NCBI GenBank assembly: GCA_902560805.1 | Contig: CACENW010000002.1 | Span: forward strand, 32,501 to 96,500 | Direction: 5' to 3' | DNA: 64,000 bases | Source of the DNA: an uncultured Pelagibacteraceae bacterium | Lineage (GTDB): Bacteria > Pseudomonadota > Alphaproteobacteria > Pelagibacterales > Pelagibacteraceae | Shown: positions 1 through 11,216 of the stretch, piece after piece | How positions within the stretch are numbered: position 1 is the first letter of the stretch | Layout of the letters: the number at the start of each line of letters is the position of its first letter | Program-made: the position numbers and the translations under genes | The notes under the pieces: generated by a model | Database searches by the model: none | What the model was told of the DNA's origin: nothing | What the model saw: the letters and a program-made list of their open reading frames with translations, nothing else

Positions 1-409
1 CTTAGAGGGTGGTCCCCCTATATTCGAGCAAGATTTCACGTGTCCCGCTTTACTCAAGAATTTTGTTAAACATTACTCATACGGGACTATCACCCTCTAT
101 GGTTAGCATTTCCAAACTATTCAAATTTTTTTAACAAAACTACTGGCCTAGTCCGCGTTCGCTCGCCACTACTAACGGAATCTCAATTGATTTCTTTTCC
201 TCTGGTTACTTAGATGTTTCAGTTCTCCAGGTTGTCTCTTTAAACCTATGTATTCAGTTTAAAGTACCACATAAAGTGGTGGGTTTCCCCATTCGGAAAT
301 TTTCGGATCAAAACTTACATACAGCTCCCCGAAACTTATCGCAGTATATCACGTCCTTCATCGGCTTTCAGTGCCAAGGCATCCACTACACGCCCTTAAA
401 CGCTTGATT
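1..409 (-). rRNA. rrl: 23S ribosomal RNA, 5' end only (cut by window edge)
   Basis: The reverse strand carries the highly conserved first ~400 nt of bacterial 23S rRNA, including the stretch that reads GTGGATGCCTTGGC and the block around GATATACTGCGATAAG. The mature 5' end, placed by analogy with E. coli 23S, lies near 409. Transcription runs leftwards from the 16S gene, so the rest of 23S (and any 5S) lies outside the window. No protein-coding gene overlaps it. Confidence 0.97.
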
Positions 410-441
410 TATGCACAGAAAAAAATTCTGTGTTGAATCAA
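404..441 (-). other. Hairpin at the 5' boundary of 23S rRNA
   Basis: An inverted repeat pairs 404-409 with 436-441 (TTGATT/AATCAA) and 414-420 with 426-432 (CACAGAA/TTCTGTG) around an A-rich loop. It straddles the predicted 23S 5' end. In most bacteria this region pairs with the 23S 3' flank for RNase III cleavage. A local hairpin here may be an alternative processing signal; that is inference. Confidence 0.55.
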
Positions 442-540
442 ATTTTTATTTTGAACATTAGCTAATAACATTACTAATGTTCGGATATAGATATTGATAT
501 TAATTATTAATTCTTTACGATTTTTTATAACTAAGTGTTT

Positions 541-616
541 TGGTGGAGGATAGCGGGATCGAACCGCTGACCTCCTGAATGCAAATCAGGCGCTCTCCCA
601 GCTGAGCTAATCCCCC
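541..616 (-). tRNA. alaT: tRNA-Ala (anticodon UGC)
   Basis: A complete cloverleaf lies in the 16S-23S spacer: 7-bp acceptor stem starting GGGGGAU, D-loop with G18G19, anticodon TGC in the loop TTTGCAT, standard T-loop TTCGATC, and an encoded CCA end. It is the second spacer tRNA, 5' of 23S, as in most alphaproteobacterial rRNA operons. Unlike three other tRNAs in this window, its T-loop is fully canonical. Confidence 0.97.
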
Positions 617-628
617 ATGATCTTAAAT

Positions 629-705
629 TGGTGGGCCGAGAAAGACTCGAACTTTCGACCCCACCCTTATCAAGGGTGTGCTCTAACCAACTGAGCTACC
701 GGCCC
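629..705 (-). tRNA. ileT: tRNA-Ile (anticodon GAU)
   Basis: A 77-nt cloverleaf starts GGGCCGG and ends with an encoded CCA. The anticodon loop contains GAT, the D-loop has G18G19 and the T-loop is canonical (TTCGAGT). It sits between 16S and tRNA-Ala in the rRNA spacer and is cotranscribed with the rRNA. Confidence 0.97.
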
Positions 706-726
706 CTATGCAAAGAGAAACACTAC

Positions 727-753
727 TTTAAGAAGAGAAATGAGGACGGTCAA
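727..753 (-). repeat. 3' arm of the 16S rRNA processing stalk
   Basis: This 27-nt stretch between 16S and tRNA-Ile is the reverse complement of 2365-2391, upstream of 16S, with only three differences. In the transcript the two would form a long stem closing off the whole 16S rRNA. Such a stem is the usual RNase III substrate for releasing pre-16S. Confidence 0.8.
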
Positions 754-803
754 CATTACCTGTATATTGTTTAGAATGAAATTTTACTTTCATTCATCCT
801 TAG

Positions 804-2278
<1,475 letters not shown>

Positions 2279-2364
2279 AAAAACGGCGCACACTAGCTTC
2301 CATATAAATTCTAAGAATAAAATTTATATGTGATTGAAGTGTGTACGACAAATTTTTGGTAACC

Positions 2365-2391
2365 TTAACCGTCCACACTTCTCTTCTTAAA
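2365..2391 (-). repeat. 5' arm of the 16S rRNA processing stalk
   Basis: Partner of 727-753: 24 of 27 positions match as an inverted repeat, and one difference gives a G-U pair in RNA. It lies about 85 nt upstream of the 16S 5' end inside the rRNA leader. Confidence 0.8.
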
Positions 2392-2485
2392 TTTTAACTT
2401 TTAAAATAGCTAATTGAGCTAAAAAGGCTCAATAATCCTCGCAAATTTATTGTATTAACAATAATCTTATTGAGAAAGTTCAGTG

Positions 2486-2513
2486 CTTATAGGCTAAAAA
2501 TAATGGAAATCAA
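2486..2513 (-). promoter_or_regulatory. Candidate sigma-70 promoter of the rRNA operon
   Basis: Reading leftwards, TTGATT (2513-2508) is followed after 16 bp by TATAAG (2491-2486). Transcription would start near 2479, about 200 nt before 16S and upstream of the processing-stalk arm. This is a consensus match by eye only; other AT-rich boxes exist nearby. Confidence 0.35.
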
Positions 2514-2594
2514 GCATTTAAGAATAAATTTTTAAATAAAAACATCGCATTTTAAGGGCTTTTTTTTGATTTTTACCACTGTCTAAACTAATAA

Positions 2595-3908
2595 TTGAGT
2601 TCACTTAAATATAAAATGTTAAAAATTCTATTAAGTAAGATTGAAAGAAAATTTGAAATTATTGGGTTAGTTTTATTAATTTTTTTTACCGCAATATCCA
2701 CAATTTATTTTAATTCATCAAAAAAAGAAGGTTTAGAAATTTACGATAATTTTATTGATAACATTTACTTAAAAAAAACACTAACACATATAGTTAAAAA
2801 CCTTGAACCAAAATACAAAAAAATAAAACATAAAATAAAATCTGGTGAAACATTTGATAAAATTTTAGAAGATTATCTAATACAAAAAAAAGAAATATTA
2901 GAAATAAAAAATGCTTTAAAAAAAAAAGTTAATCTTAATAAATTGAATACTAAACAAATTATTGAGTTCAGCCTAGATAAAACTACAAATCAAATTAATG
3001 AATTTACTTTTCAAATATCAAATAAACAAAAAATATATTTAGTAAGAGACAATTCCAATAATACATTTAATGATGAAATCATATCAATTAAATTAAATAA
3101 AAAAATTGTTTACAAAGAAAACTTAATTTTACAAAGTCTATATAAAGCTGCAATAGATGAAAAAATACCAGCAAATATTATAATTGAATTTGCTAGGATA
3201 TATGGTTTTCAAGTAGATTTTCAAAGGGATATAAGAAAACAAGATAAGTTTCAAATAATGTATGAAATATTCCTTAATGACAAAAATGAAATTATTGAAA
3301 CAGGAGAAATACTTTTTGCTAATTTAAAATTAAGCGGACAAGATAATGGACTTTATTACTTTGATAAAGATGGCAGCGAAGGACATTATGATAAAAATGG
3401 TAAGAGTGTTAAAAAAGCATTAATGAAAACTCCAATTAACGGAGCAAGACTTTCATCTCCTTTTGGTATGAGAAAACATCCTATAGATGGATACAATAAA
3501 ATGCATAGAGGTACCGACTTCGCAGCACCAACTGGAACACCTATAATGGCATCTGGTGATGGTGTTGTTAAGAAAGCTGGATGGTGTGGAGGAGGAGGAA
3601 ACTGTGTTAAAATAAAACATAACTCAACTTATCAAACAATATATGCGCATATGTCAAAATTTGCTCGTGGTATTAAAGCAGGTGTAAGAGTGAAACAAGG
3701 TCAGACAATAGGTTACGTTGGTTCTACAGGTAAGTCTACTGGACCTCATTTACATTACGAAGTAATTGTAAACGGAAAAAAAGTTAATTCGCAAAAACTA
3801 AAACTTCCTTCAGGTAAAATATTAAAAGGCAAAGAAAGAAAACTATTTGAAACAAATAAAATTAAACTAGATGTTCTTAAATCAGAAAAGATTATAGGTT
3901 TAAATTAA
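2595..3908 (+). CDS. M23 family metallopeptidase (membrane-anchored murein endopeptidase-like)
   Basis: A 437-residue protein with one N-terminal membrane segment (about residues 22-39), then a periplasmic stretch with a LysM/OapA-like region (about 75-125) and a C-terminal peptidase M23 (lysostaphin) domain at about 280-395. Zinc and catalytic motifs are visible: HRGTD at 304-308 and GPHLHYE at 383-389. The family cleaves peptidoglycan cross-links; a role in cell-wall growth or division is inferred. The TTG at 2595 is the longest start; ATG at 2616 is equally possible and keeps the membrane segment. It runs divergently from the rRNA operon, and its stop overlaps the converging DUF4167 gene by 4 bp. 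Confidence 0.9.
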   Translation: MSSLKYKMLKILLSKIERKFEIIGLVLLIFFTAISTIYFNSSKKEGLEIYDNFIDNIYLKKTLTHIVKNLEPKYKKIKHKIKSGETFDKILEDYLIQKKEILEIKNALKKKVNLNKLNTKQIIEFSLDKTTNQINEFTFQISNKQKIYLVRDNSNNTFNDEIISIKLNKKIVYKENLILQSLYKAAIDEKIPANIIIEFARIYGFQVDFQRDIRKQDKFQIMYEIFLNDKNEIIETGEILFANLKLSGQDNGLYYFDKDGSEGHYDKNGKSVKKALMKTPINGARLSSPFGMRKHPIDGYNKMHRGTDFAAPTGTPIMASGDGVVKKAGWCGGGGNCVKIKHNSTYQTIYAHMSKFARGIKAGVRVKQGQTIGYVGSTGKSTGPHLHYEVIVNGKKVNSQKLKLPSGKILKGKERKLFETNKIKLDVLKSEKIIGLN

Positions 3909-4345
3909 TTAACCTCTGTTGCAGTTTCTGTATTAAGATCTAAATTAGAGTCATCTTTTAAATTTTTTTCGGCAACATCAGCATCTTTTGATAGCTCATT
4001 TATTTCTGATCCTTTTTCATCAGATTTCTCCTCTGAATTTCTCTCTCTTTTATAGCTTTCTCTTTCATTTAATATTCTCGTAAAATGATCAGCGTGCTGT
4101 AGGTAATTTTCAGAAAGAATTTTATCACCATTTGATAAAGCTTCTCTAGCTAAATCATTATACTTTTCGATCAATTTTGGTGCATTGTGGTTGTTTCTAC
4201 CTGGAGACTTTCTCTTAAAATTATCGCCATTAGAAAAATTTGAACTAAATTTCTGCCTATCACCATTGGATTTAAAATTTCTATCGTTTCTTCTAAAATT
4301 ATTTCTTCTGTTGTTGTTATTGCTATTATTCCTAAATGTTACCAT
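3905..4345 (-). CDS. DUF4167 domain protein
   Basis: A 146-residue protein. Residues 1-55 are an Asn/Arg/Lys-rich low-complexity segment typical of nucleic-acid-binding tails. Residues 56-95 match the DUF4167 core (KLIEKYNDLAREA, then GDKILSENYLQHADHF), followed by an acidic tail. The family is conserved in alphaproteobacteria next to prmC and prfA, as here; its molecular role is not established. RNA or ribosome association is a guess from the basic tail and the release-factor neighbours. Confidence 0.85.
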   Translation of the reverse strand: MVTFRNNSNNNNRRNNFRRNDRNFKSNGDRQKFSSNFSNGDNFKRKSPGRNNHNAPKLIEKYNDLAREALSNGDKILSENYLQHADHFTRILNERESYKRERNSEEKSDEKGSEINELSKDADVAEKNLKDDSNLDLNTETATEVN

Positions 4346-4356
4346 GATTTAAATAA

Positions 4357-5199
4357 TTATATTTTTGTGCAAATTATGCATCGATCATTATAAGAAAGAT
4401 CTCTTAGAGCACTATTTATATAAAAACCCTCTTTATTCAATAATTTAATTACTTTATTTTTTTGATCAAAACCAATCTCTAAAATAAATTTACCATTTTT
4501 TTTAATCAGCTCAGATGATTTTTTAATAACTTTTCTGATTTCTGATAAACCATCCAATCCACCATCTAGTGCTATTTTTGGTTCAAACCTAGCAACTCCT
4601 TTATCCAAATATTTTATAATATGTTTTTTAATATAAGGAGGATTAGAAACAATTAAATCATATTTGCCCAAACTAAATTTGTCAACATTAGATTTATATA
4701 ATTTAAGTCTATTATGGACTTTTAAACTAGTTGCATTCATATTAGCTATTTTTAAACAATTTTTGCTTATATCTATTCCTGTTCCATAAAAATTTTTTCT
4801 CTCTTTTAGTATAGACAAAAGTATACATCCAGATCCTATGCCAATATCTAAAATACTCAGTTTACTTCTATTTTTTGTTAAATTTAAAATATTTTCAACA
4901 ATTAGCTCAGTATCTGGACGAGGTATTAAAGTATCTTCTGTTACAAAAAATTCTGAATTCCAAAATAACTTTTTATTTGTCAAATGCGATACCGGCTTAC
5001 CTTTGGACCTTTCATTAATTAGTTTTTGAAACAAATTTAAATTTATTTCTTCTATTTTTTCTTGAGAATTAAGTATTAAGTATTTTTTATCTTTATTAAT
5101 TGCTTTTGACATTAAAATTTCTGAGTCCAAATAAGGATTTAAACAAAATTTATCTTTTAAAATTTGAGCACCTTGATTTATTGCTGATTGAATATTCAT
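4357..5199 (-). CDS. prmC: Release factor glutamine N5-methyltransferase PrmC
   Basis: A 280-residue class I SAM-dependent methyltransferase with SAM motif DIGIGSGCILLS (about 116-127) and the family signature NPPYI (about 186-190), which binds the substrate glutamine. It methylates the Gln of the GGQ motif in peptide-chain release factors. It lies immediately downstream of its substrate gene prfA (adjoining at 5199/5200), a classic arrangement indicating cotranscription. Confidence 0.96.
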   Translation of the reverse strand: MNIQSAINQGAQILKDKFCLNPYLDSEILMSKAINKDKKYLILNSQEKIEEINLNLFQKLINERSKGKPVSHLTNKKLFWNSEFFVTEDTLIPRPDTELIVENILNLTKNRSKLSILDIGIGSGCILLSILKERKNFYGTGIDISKNCLKIANMNATSLKVHNRLKLYKSNVDKFSLGKYDLIVSNPPYIKKHIIKYLDKGVARFEPKIALDGGLDGLSEIRKVIKKSSELIKKNGKFILEIGFDQKNKVIKLLNKEGFYINSALRDLSYNDRCIICTKI

Positions 5200-6273
5200 T
5201 TATTTTAAATTACTTAAACTTTCTTCTTGTGCTTGCAGTGTAAGCGACTCAATCATTTCATCAAAAGCTTCACCTTCAAGAAATTCCTCTAATTTGTGCA
5301 AAGTTAAATTTATTCTGTGATCTGTAACTCTTCCCTGTGGAAAATTATAAGTTCTAATTCTTTCTGATCTATCTCCAGTACCAATTTTAGTTTTTCTATC
5401 TTGTGACCTTTCTTGATCAATTCTTGATCTTTCAAGTTCATATAATCTTGCTCTTAAAATTTTCATACCTTTTGCTTTATTTTTGTGCTGTGATTTTTCA
5501 TCTTGTTGAGAAACTGATAAACCAGTGGGTATATGAGTTATTCTAACAGCACTATCTGTTGTATTAACTGACTGTCCGCCAGGACCACCTGCTCGAAAAA
5601 CATCAATTCTTAAGTCAGAATCGTTTATTTTTAAATCAACTTCTTCAGCTTCAGGTAATACAGCAACAGTGGCCGCAGATGTATGCACTCTTCCTTGTGT
5701 TTCAGTATCTGGAACTCTTTGAACTCTATGTACACCACTTTCATATTTTAATGTTGAATATATATTTATACCTTTGATAGATGCAATTACCTCTTTTAAA
5801 CCCCCCGCATCACTTCTTGAAATAGAAATAAGTTCTAATGACCACTTTTTTTTATGACTTACTTTTTCATACATTTTGAAAAGGTCTGAAGCAAATAAAC
5901 TTGCCTCTAGTCCACCAGTTCCAGCTCTTATTTCTATTATTGCATTTTTTTTATCTGCTTCATCTTTTGGTAGTAAAAATAATTTTAATTTTTTTTCATT
6001 GATCTCATGTTGAGATTTTAGTTCACCAAGTTCTAACTCAGCCATATTTTTCAGTTCTTTATCTGATGAGTTGTCATCTAATATTTTCTCTAATTCTTGT
6101 TTTTCATTTTCGAAGGATAAATATTTTTTAGCATTTAAAATTATTTCATTAACATCCGAATATTCTTTTGACTTTTCAGCAAATACTTTGTTATCTAAAC
6201 TTCCTGATGACAGGTCTTTTTCTAATGTAGAATGTTTTGTAATTAGTTCTTCAATAGTCTTTGTTGGTATCAT
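5200..6273 (-). CDS. prfA: Peptide chain release factor 1
   Basis: A 357-residue RF1. The catalytic GGQ motif lies in [13 protein letters not shown] context (about 228-236) and the stop-codon reading tripeptide is P-D-T (in RVPDTETQG, about 186-188), the PxT form that identifies RF1 (UAA/UAG) rather than RF2. Length is normal. Its start overlaps the end of ispG by 4 bp (ATGA type), and prmC follows directly, so translational coupling is likely. Confidence 0.98.
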   Translation of the reverse strand: MIPTKTIEELITKHSTLEKDLSSGSLDNKVFAEKSKEYSDVNEIILNAKKYLSFENEKQELEKILDDNSSDKELKNMAELELGELKSQHEINEKKLKLFLLPKDEADKKNAIIEIRAGTGGLEASLFASDLFKMYEKVSHKKKWSLELISISRSDAGGLKEVIASIKGINIYSTLKYESGVHRVQRVPDTETQGRVHTSAATVAVLPEAEEVDLKINDSDLRIDVFRAGGPGGQSVNTTDSAVRITHIPTGLSVSQQDEKSQHKNKAKGMKILRARLYELERSRIDQERSQDRKTKIGTGDRSERIRTYNFPQGRVTDHRINLTLHKLEEFLEGEAFDEMIESLTLQAQEESLSNLK

Positions 6274-7370
6274 TGGTAATTTTCTAATTCAGAGGCTTTT
6301 TTTTCAACTTCTGCTACGACTTTATTAACTATATCATCAGTCAATACTTTTTCACTTTGTACTCCAGATAGATAAAGCATATTATTACCTTTTCCACCTC
6401 CAGTTATTCCAATATCAGTTAATGCAGCCTCACCAGGTCCATTCACAACACAGCCAATTATAGATAGTGTAATTGGAGTTTTTATGTGAGATAATTTTTC
6501 CTCTAAAATTTTAACTGTATCAATCACTTGAAATGCTTGTCTTGCACAAGATGGACAAGAAATTATTTTAACTCCTCTATTTCGTAATCCTAAGGATTTA
6601 AGTATTTCATTTCCAATCTTAACCTCTTTTACAGGATCATCTGACAAAGAAACCCTTAATGTGTCACCTATTCCGTCTAATAGCAATGAACCTAGTCCTA
6701 TTGAAGACTTAACACTTCCTGACACAAAACCTCCAGCCTCAGTTATTCCAAGATGAAGAGGATAATCAGTAGCATCCGAAAGCTGTCTGTAAGCTGCAAT
6801 TGATAAAAATACATCAGAAGACTTTACGCTTATCTTGAAATTAAAAAAATCTTGATCTTCTAATATTTTAATATTTCTTTTTGCGCTCTCTACTAATGCC
6901 TCAGGGCATGGCTCTTTATACTTTTCTAGAATATCTTTTTCTAGTGATCCTGCATTAACTCCTATTCGAATTGAGCAATCATTATTTTTTGCTGCACTTA
7001 AGACTTCATGAATTTTGTTTTTATCACCAATATTTCCTGGATTTATTCTTAAACACTTAGCTCCATTTTCTGCAGCCTCTATAGCTCTCTTATAATGAAA
7101 ATGAATATCTGCAATTACAGGTATTTGAACATTTTTTGTAATTTCTTTTAAGGCTTTTGAGGAATCTTCATCCGGACAAGAAACTCTAATAAGGTCAGCA
7201 CCCTCTTCATGAATTTTATTTATTTGTTCTATAGTAGCTGAAATATCTGTAGTTAAAGTATTTGTCATTGATTGAACAGATATTGGATTGTCACCACCAA
7301 CTTTAACACTACCAACATTGATTACTTTAGTTTTTTTTCGATTTATATTTCTAAATGGTCTTACATTCAT
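6270..7370 (-). CDS. ispG: 4-hydroxy-3-methylbut-2-en-1-yl diphosphate synthase (flavodoxin/ferredoxin)
   Basis: A 366-residue GcpE/IspG, the [4Fe-4S] enzyme of the MEP isoprenoid pathway that converts ME-cPP to HMBPP. The three cluster cysteines are present: SCPSCARQ (about 266-273) and [10 protein letters not shown] (about 306-315). An N-terminal TIM-barrel core is evident (VQSMTNT, DIHFHY). It lies 4 bp downstream of lysC and overlaps prfA. No unusual features. Confidence 0.97.
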   Translation of the reverse strand: MNVRPFRNINRKKTKVINVGSVKVGGDNPISVQSMTNTLTTDISATIEQINKIHEEGADLIRVSCPDEDSSKALKEITKNVQIPVIADIHFHYKRAIEAAENGAKCLRINPGNIGDKNKIHEVLSAAKNNDCSIRIGVNAGSLEKDILEKYKEPCPEALVESAKRNIKILEDQDFFNFKISVKSSDVFLSIAAYRQLSDATDYPLHLGITEAGGFVSGSVKSSIGLGSLLLDGIGDTLRVSLSDDPVKEVKIGNEILKSLGLRNRGVKIISCPSCARQAFQVIDTVKILEEKLSHIKTPITLSIIGCVVNGPGEAALTDIGITGGGKGNNMLYLSGVQSEKVLTDDIVNKVVAEVEKKASELENYQ

Positions 7371-7374
7371 AAGC

Positions 7375-8586
7375 TTAATCTAGTTTAAATTCTTTATGAA
7401 GAACAGCTATTGCTTTTTTTACATTTTTTGATGATACTAATACTGAAATTTTTATTTCAGATGTTGATATAACTAAAATATTAATTTTTTTTGAAGCTAA
7501 AGCTTGAAACATCCTATAAGTAATTCCAGGAGTAGTAATCATCCCAACTCCAATTATGGAAACTTTAGAAAGATTTTTATCAAAAGAAAGTTTTTTATAA
7601 AATATCGATTTATTTTGCTTAATTAATTTCTCGGTTTTTTTCAGATCATCAGATTTAATTGTAAAAGTTAAGTCGGTATCTTTTCCATTTTGAGAAATAT
7701 TTTGTACAACCATATCAACGTTAATCAAATTTCTTGATAGTGGTTTAAAAACTGAAGCTGCAACACCAGGTCTATCTTTCACTCCTACAATTGTGATCTT
7801 GGCATCATTTTTAGTTGAAGATATCCCAGTAATTATTTGATCACTAAACGCTTTTTTAGAGCCTGTTATTAATGTGCCTTGTTTATTAACAAATGAAGAC
7901 TTAACTTTAATATCAATATTATTTAGCTTTGCATCTTGAACCGATGTTGGTTGCATCACTTTTGATCCTAAAGATGCCATTTCTAACATTTCGTCATAAA
8001 ATATTTTTTTAATTTTCTTTGCTTTGTTATGTTGTCTTGGATCAGTTGTGTAAACACCATCAACATCAGTATAAATTATACATTCATCAGCTTTAATAAA
8101 TTTTGCTAACATTATTGCAGTGGCATCAGAGCCACTTCTTCCTATCGTGGTAATTCTATTTTCATTATTAATACCTTGAAAACCTGTGATAATTGGAATC
8201 CCACCTTGTTTCACATAATTATTTAATTCTTTTGTAAATATCTTATTTATTCTTGCTACAGAATAAGGTCCATCAGTAATTATTGGTAATTGCCAAGAAA
8301 CCCATGACCTAGATTTAAAACCATCATGAGTAAGTCTTCCTGCAATTAAAGCACATGAAACCTGTTCTCCAGTTGAGACAAGTGCATCATACTCAGATCT
8401 GCTAAAATTATTACTAATTTGCTTCGATTTTTTTACAAGCTCATTGGTAACTCCACTCATTGCTGATGAAATCACCAAAACTCTATTTTTTTTCTTTTTA
8501 TAAGCAGCTATAATTTTGCATACTTTTTTTATCCTATCGATGCTACCAACAGAAGTTCCACCAAATTTTAGTACAACAGTTTTCAT
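7375..8586 (-). CDS. lysC: Aspartate kinase
   Basis: A 403-residue single-function aspartokinase: N-terminal amino-acid kinase domain (KFGGTSVGS at 7-15; the GRSGSDATA active-site motif about 150-158) and two C-terminal ACT domains (from about 265) that normally bind Lys/Thr for feedback control. It phosphorylates aspartate, feeding lysine/DAP, threonine and methionine synthesis; dapD and dapE are elsewhere in this window. Divergent from ubiG, with a 76-bp shared promoter region. Confidence 0.96.
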   Translation of the reverse strand: MKTVVLKFGGTSVGSIDRIKKVCKIIAAYKKKKNRVLVISSAMSGVTNELVKKSKQISNNFSRSEYDALVSTGEQVSCALIAGRLTHDGFKSRSWVSWQLPIITDGPYSVARINKIFTKELNNYVKQGGIPIITGFQGINNENRITTIGRSGSDATAIMLAKFIKADECIIYTDVDGVYTTDPRQHNKAKKIKKIFYDEMLEMASLGSKVMQPTSVQDAKLNNIDIKVKSSFVNKQGTLITGSKKAFSDQIITGISSTKNDAKITIVGVKDRPGVAASVFKPLSRNLINVDMVVQNISQNGKDTDLTFTIKSDDLKKTEKLIKQNKSIFYKKLSFDKNLSKVSIIGVGMITTPGITYRMFQALASKKINILVISTSEIKISVLVSSKNVKKAIAVLHKEFKLD

Positions 8587-8662
8587 GATCAGTTGAATTA
8601 ATATAATTTAATTATAAATTGATAAAGTACATCTTAATTGTTATGTCAACTAATTATATATT

Positions 8663-9385
8663 ATGAACAGTATTAATAAAAAAGAAATAGAAAAATTTTC
8701 AAATATGGCGGCCGAATGGTGGGATCCAGAAGGAAAATTTAAACCTCTTCATAAATTTAATCCTATAAGAATAAAATATATTAAAGAAAATATAATTAAG
8801 GAATTTCAACTTAAAAATAAAAAATATCCTCTTTCTGGAATAAATGTCCTTGATATTGGATGTGGTGGTGGATTGTTATCTGAGCCCATGTGTAGATTAG
8901 GTGCTAACGTTACAGCAATCGATGCTTCAAATAAAAATATTGCCATAGCAAACTTGCATGCAAAAAAAAACAATCTTAAAATAAACTATATATGTTCATC
9001 GCCCGAAAAACTAAAAACTACAAAAAAATTTGATGTAATTTTGAACATGGAGATTGTTGAACATGTTGAGGACGTTGATTTTTTTTTAAAATCATGTGCT
9101 AACCTTTTAAAAAAAAATGGATTAATGTTTGTTGCAACTATAAATAAAACCTTAAAATCTTATATATTTGCAATTGTTGGTGCGGAATATGTTTTGAGAT
9201 GGCTTCCTATTGGCACCCATGAATGGGAAAAGTTTGTTAAGCCCGAGGAATTAAAAAGTATACTTATCAAAAAAAATCTTAATCTCAAAAAAATAGATGG
9301 AATGAAGTTTAACATTCTGAAAGATGAATGGAATGTTTCAAAAGATTTATCAGTAAATTATATTGCTGAATTTAAGAAAAACTAA
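8663..9385 (+). CDS. ubiG: Bifunctional 3-demethylubiquinol 3-O-methyltransferase / 2-polyprenyl-6-hydroxyphenol methylase
   Basis: A 240-residue class I SAM methyltransferase. The start of the protein (FSNMAAEWWDPEGKFKPLH) is diagnostic of UbiG, followed by motif I DIGCGGGLLSEP (about 66-77). It carries out both O-methylations in ubiquinone synthesis. It starts 76 bp from the divergent lysC, and its end overlaps the converging DUF1178 gene by 4 bp. Confidence 0.96.
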   Translation: MNSINKKEIEKFSNMAAEWWDPEGKFKPLHKFNPIRIKYIKENIIKEFQLKNKKYPLSGINVLDIGCGGGLLSEPMCRLGANVTAIDASNKNIAIANLHAKKNNLKINYICSSPEKLKTTKKFDVILNMEIVEHVEDVDFFLKSCANLLKKNGLMFVATINKTLKSYIFAIVGAEYVLRWLPIGTHEWEKFVKPEELKSILIKKNLNLKKIDGMKFNILKDEWNVSKDLSVNYIAEFKKN

Positions 9386-9810
9386 TTTTCTTTTTCATCA
9401 ACCCAAGGTATTAATTGTGTATCTATGCCCTCTTCTTTGAGCTCTTTAACGTCTTTTTGAGAGGCTTTACCATATATCCCTTTTGTAGGTTTCTTACTAT
9501 TGTAATGAATAGATCTAGCTTCATATGCAAAATTATCCCCAACGTACTTAAAATTATCTTTTATAAACTTTTGATAATTTTTAATTGTTTTTTTAATTTT
9601 TTTATACTTTTGAGCGTCAAATTTTTCTTCATTTTTAGCTTTTCTACTTATTAGCTGGGGAGCCATTAATGTTTTTTCAACTTTTTCAGAATTACAGTTG
9701 TGACAGACTAAAAGTTTTTTCTTTTTTAATTTTTCATATTCTGATGAAGAAGAGAACCAACTATCAAACTTTAATTCACAGTCGTTACATAAAAGTTTGT
9801 ATTTTATCAT
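9382..9810 (-). CDS. DUF1178 family protein
   Basis: A 142-residue protein. The N-terminus has two CxxC pairs (CNDC at 8-11 and CHNC at about 36-39), resembling a small zinc ribbon, with the family-typical FDSWFSSSSEYEKL between them and KTLMAP after. The rest is Lys-rich and helical. DUF1178 is common in alphaproteobacteria and has no established function. Codon use matches the neighbours. Confidence 0.85.
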   Translation of the reverse strand: MIKYKLLCNDCELKFDSWFSSSSEYEKLKKKKLLVCHNCNSEKVEKTLMAPQLISRKAKNEEKFDAQKYKKIKKTIKNYQKFIKDNFKYVGDNFAYEARSIHYNSKKPTKGIYGKASQKDVKELKEEGIDTQLIPWVDEKEN

Positions 9811-9849
9811 ATTATAGAATTAGTTATAAAAATTTATATTTCAATATGT

Positions 9850-11151
9850 TCAACTTCTATAATCAGCATTAATCTCAATATAATTTTTTGTAAAATCCAT
9901 AGTAAAAGCAGTAAAGCTTTTAGGACCAGTAAACAAATCTACATTGATGTCTATATTTTCACCTTTCATATACTCAGCTACTAATTTTTCATCGTAGTTC
10001 TTGTATAATTTTCCATCCTGAATTATTTGATAATTTCCAAATTTCAAACCTAATTTGTTTAAATTTATCTTTGGTCCTGCTTTTCCTATTGCCATCACTA
10101 TTCGTCCCCAGTTAGGATCTTCTCCCGCAATAGCTGTTTTTACCAAAGCTGAATTTGCTATTGAGAAAGCAATTGTCTTTGCATCTTGTTCACTTTTGCT
10201 TTTATTAATATTTATAGTGACAAATTTTGATGCTCCTTCTCCATCAGAAACTACTCTCTTAGCTAAATTTAACAAAACATTGTTTAATGCTTTGTCGAAT
10301 TTTTTTATTTTTATATCATTAATACTTTTAATATTTGAATTGTTTGCTTTATTTGTTGCAAAAATACTAACCATATCATTTGTGCTAGTGTCCCCATCAC
10401 ACGAGATAGCATTAAATGTATTTGTAATATTTTTTTTTAATAATCTACTTAAAATATCATTAGATAAGTTGGCATCTGTAAATACGTATGCCAAAGTGGT
10501 TCCCATATTTGGAAATATCATGCCCGAACCTTTGGCTAAACCGTAAATTTTTACCTCTTTATCTCCAATTTTACATTGCTCCATCGCAAGTTTTGGTTTT
10601 GTATCAGTGGTCATTATTCCTAAGGCTGCTTTCATCCAAAGAAATTTGTTTTGTGTATAGTTGATTTTTTTAATCAAATTTGGAATTTGATCTATTATCT
10701 TTTCACATGGAAAGATTTCACCTATTGTGCCTGTGCATCCAAATATAATTTCCTTTGAAGTAATTTTCTTTGGATACTTTTCGTCTTCAACTTGTTTTTT
10801 TGATAATTGCTCAGAAGTTAAATCAGCAATTTTTGCGAGACTTTCGTAACCTTCTTTACCTGTGAAAGCATTTGCATTTCTAGTATTAACAATAAGAGAA
10901 TAAATTTTTTTTGCTTTTTGACTTAAATTCCATTTAATGTTTTCTGAGATAATTTTTGACTTAGTATAGACAGAGGCATGATTTGCACCATCTCTAAAGT
11001 AAAACATTACTAAATCATCTCTTTTAGTTTTATATAAATCTGCACTTAAAGCTGAAATAGATAGCCCATCTATATGATCAAGGTCCTGGAAATCCATCAT
11101 TCTAGTATTTTTTGATTTCGAGGTTAAAAAATTTGTTAAATTAATACCCAT
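9850..11151 (-). CDS. argJ: Bifunctional glutamate N-acetyltransferase / amino-acid acetyltransferase ArgJ
   Basis: A 433-residue ArgJ, which transfers the acetyl group from N-acetylornithine to glutamate in the cyclic arginine pathway. It is made as a precursor that cuts itself before a nucleophilic threonine. Here the site reads KGSGMIFPNMGTTLAY, so cleavage would be between G217 and T218 instead of the more usual Ala-Thr. The C-terminal GEDPNWGRI motif is intact. argF, argD and argB are elsewhere in the window, so arginine genes are scattered. Divergent from secA (65 bp). Confidence 0.95.
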   Translation of the reverse strand: MGINLTNFLTSKSKNTRMMDFQDLDHIDGLSISALSADLYKTKRDDLVMFYFRDGANHASVYTKSKIISENIKWNLSQKAKKIYSLIVNTRNANAFTGKEGYESLAKIADLTSEQLSKKQVEDEKYPKKITSKEIIFGCTGTIGEIFPCEKIIDQIPNLIKKINYTQNKFLWMKAALGIMTTDTKPKLAMEQCKIGDKEVKIYGLAKGSGMIFPNMGTTLAYVFTDANLSNDILSRLLKKNITNTFNAISCDGDTSTNDMVSIFATNKANNSNIKSINDIKIKKFDKALNNVLLNLAKRVVSDGEGASKFVTININKSKSEQDAKTIAFSIANSALVKTAIAGEDPNWGRIVMAIGKAGPKINLNKLGLKFGNYQIIQDGKLYKNYDEKLVAEYMKGENIDINVDLFTGPKSFTAFTMDFTKNYIEINADYRS

Positions 11152-11216
11152 GATATTTAAAATAATTGTTTAATACATATATTAAACAATATATTTAAAG
11201 AATAAATCAAATAGTA

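Larger units (their letters stand above)
2279..2594. other. rRNA leader and intergenic region between 16S and the M23 peptidase gene
   Basis: This 316-bp region has no coding frame. It holds the pre-16S leader, the 5' processing-stalk arm (2365-2391), a local AT-rich hairpin at about 2301-2332 (reading CATATAAATT...AATTTATATG) and the candidate rRNA promoter near 2486-2513. The part from 2515 to 2594 must also contain the promoter for the rightward peptidase gene, which I cannot pin down. Confidence 0.6.

Noticed and set aside
10055..10546. A 163-codon plus-strand frame opposite argJ
   Set aside because: It is antisense to the well-supported argJ core and has no family resemblance; long antisense frames arise from codon bias.
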